64,000 bases of DNA from Mitsuokella sp047974105 (lineage in GTDB: Bacteria; Bacillota; Negativicutes; Selenomonadales; Selenomonadaceae). The notes under the pieces were generated by a model that had not been told where the DNA came from, made no database searches, and saw nothing but the letters and a program-made list of their open reading frames with translations. Shown in pieces: positions 60,846 through 64,000 of this stretch. The position numbers and the translations under genes are program-made. Positions within the stretch are counted from its first letter, which is position 1. Every line of letters starts with the position of its first letter. The stretch spans positions 310,001 through 374,000 of the forward strand of contig NZ_JBHYRS010000002.1 in the NCBI RefSeq assembly GCF_047974105.1, in the 5' to 3' direction.

Positions 60846-61490
60846 TCACTGCTTCCCCGTGGTGTTGGTGTTTTTCATGACCCACGCAAAAGCTTTGGCC
60901 GTGCGGAGTTCTGGTTCCTTGAAGTGATTGCCCGGATTCATTTCGAGCATGCATTTTAAGGGCTGCGCCTGCAGCTGGGTGTAAATGGCGCGCAGTTTGT
61001 CTTCGACGGCGGCCATAACGGGATTGCGTGATTTATGTTCCTTATCGCCAAGGCTCAGATAGACGGCAGAGGTCTTCAGGACGTTTTTCTGCACGTACTC
61101 GTAAAAATCGGGGAACCAAACGGACGGCGAGGCTGCGGCAATGCCGCAGAATATGTCGGTCTGCGCCGCTGCCCAGAGTGCGAACAGCCCCGCGAGGGAA
61201 TAACCGCCAAGGTAATATTTTTTGGACGGATCGGCGAGGATTGGCTGTATGGCCTTCCATGTTTCTTTGGCCCTGCCGCCGAAATTTTCCCTGCCAAAGA
61301 CGGCTGGTGCCGGCCACGGCGACAAATCGTCATTCCACGAATCGACTTTTACCGCTAGGAAAGAAAAGTCGAGGTTGGTCATGCCGCGCAGCAGTGCAAT
61401 TTCCTGCTCAATGCCCGCAAAGTCATGGTCGCCGACGAGCTGGATGAGGACGCTTGCGGCCTCGGGGTTCCCGTATGTATATATTTTCAT
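60846..61490 (-). CDS. alpha/beta hydrolase fold protein
   Basis: A 214-residue esterase-like protein. The nucleophile elbow reads G-G-Y-S-L-A-G near residue 95, and a late H in G-N-H-F near 188 can be the catalytic His. A-A-A-S-P-S-V-W-F after the elbow resembles enterochelin-esterase/acyl-carrier hydrolases of the Esterase D (putative esterase) group. No signal peptide. Substrate unknown. Confidence 0.85.
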   Translation of the reverse strand: MKIYTYGNPEAASVLIQLVGDHDFAGIEQEIALLRGMTNLDFSFLAVKVDSWNDDLSPWPAPAVFGRENFGGRAKETWKAIQPILADPSKKYYLGGYSLAGLFALWAAAQTDIFCGIAAASPSVWFPDFYEYVQKNVLKTSAVYLSLGDKEHKSRNPVMAAVEDKLRAIYTQLQAQPLKCMLEMNPGNHFKEPELRTAKAFAWVMKNTNTTGKQ

Positions 61491-61523
61491 CTTATGGAAG
61501 CCTCCTTATAAATTTCCTGACAC

Positions 61524-61555
61524 CAAAAAAAGCTGCCCGAAGGCAGCTCTTTTTT
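61524..61555. terminator. bidirectional terminator between asd and the hydrolase gene
   Basis: AGCTGCC and GGCAGCT pair over a 4-base loop and are flanked by A and T runs on both sides, so it can stop transcription in either direction; here it ends dapB-asd. Confidence 0.85.
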
Positions 61556-61569
61556 ATGGAAAGAATCCA

Positions 61570-62601
61570 TCAGATCATGTCGTTTTTGATCATGTATTCG
61601 GCGATCTGCAGGGCGTTAAGGGCAGCGCCTTTGCGGATCTGGTCGCCGCAGACCCAGAAGTTCAGGCCGTGCTCGATGGATTCATCCTTGCGGATGCGGC
61701 CGACTTCGACGTCGTTCTTGCCGGACGTGAAGAGCGGCATCGGGTAGATCTGCTCGGCCGGATTGTCGCGGACGATGGCGCCTGGGAAGGCATCGATGGC
61801 CTTGCGGGCGGCTTCAACGCTGACTTCATCCTCGAACTCGACGTTGACAGACTCGGCATGGCTGCGGTAAACCGGTACGCGGACCGTCGTGGCCGTGATG
61901 CGCAGGCTGTCGTCTTCGAGAATCTTCTTCGTCTCGTTGACCATCTTCATTTCCTCTTTCGTGTAGAGGTTGTCGTAGAAGACGTCGATCTGCGGAATCA
62001 GGTTGAAGGCAATCTGATAGTGTTTCGGGAATTTGGCACCCGGCAGGATGTTGGCTTTGACCTCGCGGCCGGCAACGATATCCTGAACCTGCTGCTCGAG
62101 TTCGGCCATGGCTTCCTTGCCGCCGCCCGAAACAGCCTGATACGTCGAAACGACGATACGCTTGATTTTCGAGAGGTCATAGAGCGGCTTGAGGGCCATC
62201 ATCATGATGATGGTCGAGCAGTTCGGGTTAGCGATGATGCCTTTATGACGGGCAATGGCCTGCGGGTTGACCTCAGGAACGACGAGAGGAACCTCAGGGT
62301 CCATGCGGAAGGCACTCGAGTTATCGATGACGACGGCGCCAGCCTTTACGGCAGCCGGTGCAAACTGTTTGCTTGCAGCACCGCCGGCGAACAGAGCGAT
62401 TTCGACATCCTTGAAGGAATCGTCCGTCGTCTCCTCAACCGTGTACTCTTTGCCCATGAACTGGATTTTCTTGCCAGCGCTGCGCTTCGAAGCGAGCATT
62501 TTGAGGTTGGCGAAAGGGAAATTGCGCTCCTCAATGAGGTTGAGGAATTCCTGACCGACGGCGCCCGTTGCGCCAAGGATTGCTACATTGTACTTCTTCA
62601 T
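61570..62601 (-). CDS. asd: aspartate-semialdehyde dehydrogenase
   Basis: Makes aspartate semialdehyde for lysine/diaminopimelate, threonine and methionine. The 343-residue form starts at the ATG at 62601, eight bases from AAGGAA. NADP motif G-A-T-G-A-V-G-Q-E near residue 10, catalytic Cys in N-P-N-C-S-T near 128 and the His in R-V-P-V-Y-R-S-H near 235 are present. It follows dapB, so the two supply diaminopimelate together. Confidence 0.96.
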   Translation of the reverse strand: MKKYNVAILGATGAVGQEFLNLIEERNFPFANLKMLASKRSAGKKIQFMGKEYTVEETTDDSFKDVEIALFAGGAASKQFAPAAVKAGAVVIDNSSAFRMDPEVPLVVPEVNPQAIARHKGIIANPNCSTIIMMMALKPLYDLSKIKRIVVSTYQAVSGGGKEAMAELEQQVQDIVAGREVKANILPGAKFPKHYQIAFNLIPQIDVFYDNLYTKEEMKMVNETKKILEDDSLRITATTVRVPVYRSHAESVNVEFEDEVSVEAARKAIDAFPGAIVRDNPAEQIYPMPLFTSGKNDVEVGRIRKDESIEHGLNFWVCGDQIRKGAALNALQIAEYMIKNDMI

Positions 62602-62671
62602 TGCCATCGTTCCTTTCTGCGATGTGTTTGGCTTTATAAATAAGATAGAAATGAAAAACGAGATGGGAAAA

Positions 62672-63463
62672 TCAGTCGAGCAGTTTGTCGAGGCCGACCG
62701 TCAGGCCCTTAAGGGAACGGACCTTCTTGGCCGCGAGCACGACACCCGGCATGAAGGATTCGCGGTTCATCGAGTCATGGCGGATGGTCAGCGTCTGGCC
62801 GAGGCCGCCGAAAATGACTTCCTGATGGGCGACATAGCCCGGCAGGCGCACACTGTGGATGTGCATGCCCTCGTAGTCGGCACCGCGCGCGCCCTTGAGT
62901 TTCTCGAACTCGTCGGGGTTGCCCTGCTTGTGCTCCTTGCGGACTTCTGCAATCATCGCAGCCGTCTGGATGGCCGTGCCCGAAGGGGCGTCGAGCTTCT
63001 TGTCGTGATGGAGCTCGATGATTTCGACGTCCGGCATGTATTTTGCAGCCTGACGCGACATGACCATGAGCAGCACGGCGCCGATGGCGAAGTTCGGTGC
63101 GATAAAAGCCGGCGTGTTGTTTTCCTCAGCAGCTTTGGCAATTTCTGCCTTCTGCTCATCGGAAAGGCCCGTTGTGCCGACGACCGGCGACGTGCCGTGT
63201 TTGAGTGCCGTCATGACATTGCCAAAGACAACGTCCGGACGCGTGAAGTCAACCATGACTTCCGGTTTCTTGCGGTCGAGCAGGGCTGCAAGGTCCGTCT
63301 CCACGAGGATGCCGTTTGCCGGCAGGCCGACGAGCGAGCCCGTGTCCGCACCGCCCTTGATATCCACTGCACCGACGAGCTCAAGGCCCTCAGCTTCCTG
63401 TACCGCCTTTAAGACTGCCTGCCCCATGCGGCCGCAGGCACCATTTACGATTACCGTAGTCAA
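62672..63463 (-). CDS. dapB: 4-hydroxy-tetrahydrodipicolinate reductase
   Basis: Lysine/diaminopimelate pathway reductase, 263 residues. It shows the dinucleotide motif V-N-G-A-C-G-R-M-G near residue 7, V-D-F-T-R-P near 80, the catalytic E-L-H-H-D-K-K-L-D-A-P-S-G-T-A near 155 and G-M-H-I-H-S-V-R-L near 210. First gene of dapB-asd. Confidence 0.96.
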   Translation of the reverse strand: MTTVIVNGACGRMGQAVLKAVQEAEGLELVGAVDIKGGADTGSLVGLPANGILVETDLAALLDRKKPEVMVDFTRPDVVFGNVMTALKHGTSPVVGTTGLSDEQKAEIAKAAEENNTPAFIAPNFAIGAVLLMVMSRQAAKYMPDVEIIELHHDKKLDAPSGTAIQTAAMIAEVRKEHKQGNPDEFEKLKGARGADYEGMHIHSVRLPGYVAHQEVIFGGLGQTLTIRHDSMNRESFMPGVVLAAKKVRSLKGLTVGLDKLLD

Positions 63464-63500
63464 AAATATGCGCCTCCTGTAAGCGTCAAAAGATATTGCT

Positions 63501-63530
63501 ATTGTATAGCATGTCCGCCATTCGTGTCAA
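63501..63530 (-). promoter_or_regulatory. dapB-asd promoter
   Basis: TTGACA (63525-63530) with TATACA (63503-63508, spacer 16) or TACAAT (63501-63506, spacer 18) on the minus strand. The leader is too short for a lysine riboswitch. Confidence 0.65.
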
Positions 63531-63541
63531 GTGGTCCACTT
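63529..63541. promoter_or_regulatory. palindrome overlapping the dapB -35 element
   Basis: AAGTGGTCCACTT is a perfect palindrome around one central base, two bases into the -35. The position suits a repressor or activator; the protein is unknown. Confidence 0.4.
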
Positions 63542-63554
63542 CAAAAAGACGAAA

Positions 63555-63569
63555 TTCCTTAAAAAGGAA
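63555..63569 (-). terminator. weak terminator after recG
   Basis: TTCCTT and AAGGAA pair over TTT on the minus strand, followed by only TTT-C; termination may be incomplete. Confidence 0.4.
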
Positions 63570-63581
63570 CCATTTTCTACC

Positions 63582-64000
63582 TCAGGTTTCCATGATATGA
63601 GCGAATTTTTCCTTGTACTGCAGCATGAGAGCGGGCCTTATAAAGTCGAGGTCGCCCTTGCTCCTGAGCGTCGCTTCGGCTGCCTTGTGCGCGGCAAGCA
63701 GGATATCGATATCCTCGGGCACGCGCGCGATCTTGAGGTCGGGGAGGCCGTGCTGCAGGGAGCCGAAGAACTGGCCCGGGCCGCGCAGCCTGAGATCCTC
63801 TTCGGCGAGTTTAAAGCCGTCATTCGTCTCCGCCATGATTTTGAGGCGTTCGCGGGCATTTTCCGTCTTGCCCTCGGATACGAGGATGCAGTACGAAGCG
63901 TATGGCCCGCGCCCGATGCGGCCGCGCAGCTGATGGAGCTGAGCAAGGCCGAAGCGTTCGGCGTGCTCGATGACCATGATGCTCGCGTTCGGCACGTTGA
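63582..64000 (-). CDS. recG: ATP-dependent DNA helicase RecG, C-terminal fragment (cut by window edge)
   Basis: The last ~139 codons of RecG, open to the window edge. Motif VI H-Q-L-R-G-R-I-G-R-G, then E-E-D-L-R-L-R-G-P-G-Q-F-F-G and G-L-P-D-L-K-I-A are diagnostic and separate it from Mfd. RecG remodels stalled replication forks and Holliday junctions. Confidence 0.95.
   Translation of the reverse strand, partial: NVPNASIMVIEHAERFGLAQLHQLRGRIGRGPYASYCILVSEGKTENARERLKIMAETNDGFKLAEEDLRLRGPGQFFGSLQHGLPDLKIARVPEDIDILLAAHKAAEATLRSKGDLDFIRPALMLQYKEKFAHIMET

Overview
The window (64 kb, GC-rich, almost every gene on the minus strand) looks like a chromosomal segment of a Firmicutes-type bacterium that does not sporulate. 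A member of the Negativicutes (Selenomonas/Mitsuokella-like) is the best guess. The inference rests on gene order: tlyA-nadK-argR-recN, dxs-ispA-xseBA-nusB-amaP-asp23-efp, ireB-ruvX-DUF1292-mltG-trmR-U32 and ruvCAB-queH-spoIID-queA are Firmicutes-type neighbourhoods. The spoIIIA cluster that sits beside efp/asp23 in spore formers is absent. No rRNA or marker here fixes the genus.

Layout by increasing coordinate. 1-2.4 kb: mtaD (cut by the window edge) and ahcY, for recycling of methylthioadenosine and S-adenosylhomocysteine. 2.5-3.6 kb: surE and two identical, directly abutting tRNA-Lys genes behind a consensus promoter. 3.6-7.9 kb: nhaA and pstS-pstC-pstA with a Pho-box-like promoter but no pstB. 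8-10.6 kb: a DUF554 membrane protein, a VOC protein, a small PAS-like protein and a LysR regulator divergent from a MetE-like methyltransferase (10.7-11.8 kb, the only plus-strand protein gene). 11.9-13.4 kb: an acidic orphan protein. 13.6-14.5 kb: tRNA-Leu followed by relics of an integrase tail and of an Rpn-type nuclease/transposase, i.e. an old integration scar.

14.7-24.5 kb: queA, a SpoIID-domain protein, queH, ruvB-ruvA-ruvC, yebC, tyrS and a class A penicillin-binding protein. 24.6-36.4 kb: mutS2, a large U32 protein, scpB-scpA, an M50 protease, a NUDIX hydrolase, recN, argR, nadK and tlyA. 36.5-50.2 kb: dxs-ispA-xseB-xseA, nusB, DUF2273-amaP-asp23, efp, an M24 peptidase, aroQ, acylphosphatase, U32-trmR-mltG and DUF1292-ruvX-ireB. 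These are mostly translation, tRNA modification, recombination and envelope functions. 61.5-64 kb: asd, dapB and the 3' end of recG.

50.3-60.4 kb is the accessory part: a type I restriction-modification locus, visibly more AT-rich than its surroundings, transcribed as hsdM - hsdS - tyrosine recombinase - second hsdS - DUF262/HNH nuclease - hsdR. The two specificity genes share direct repeats in their leaders and centres. An inverted repeat with the architecture of a Xer-type core site lies between the recombinase stop and the second hsdS start. The locus therefore looks like a specificity-switching restriction system that also carries a GmrSD-like second effector, and it is the most interesting element here.
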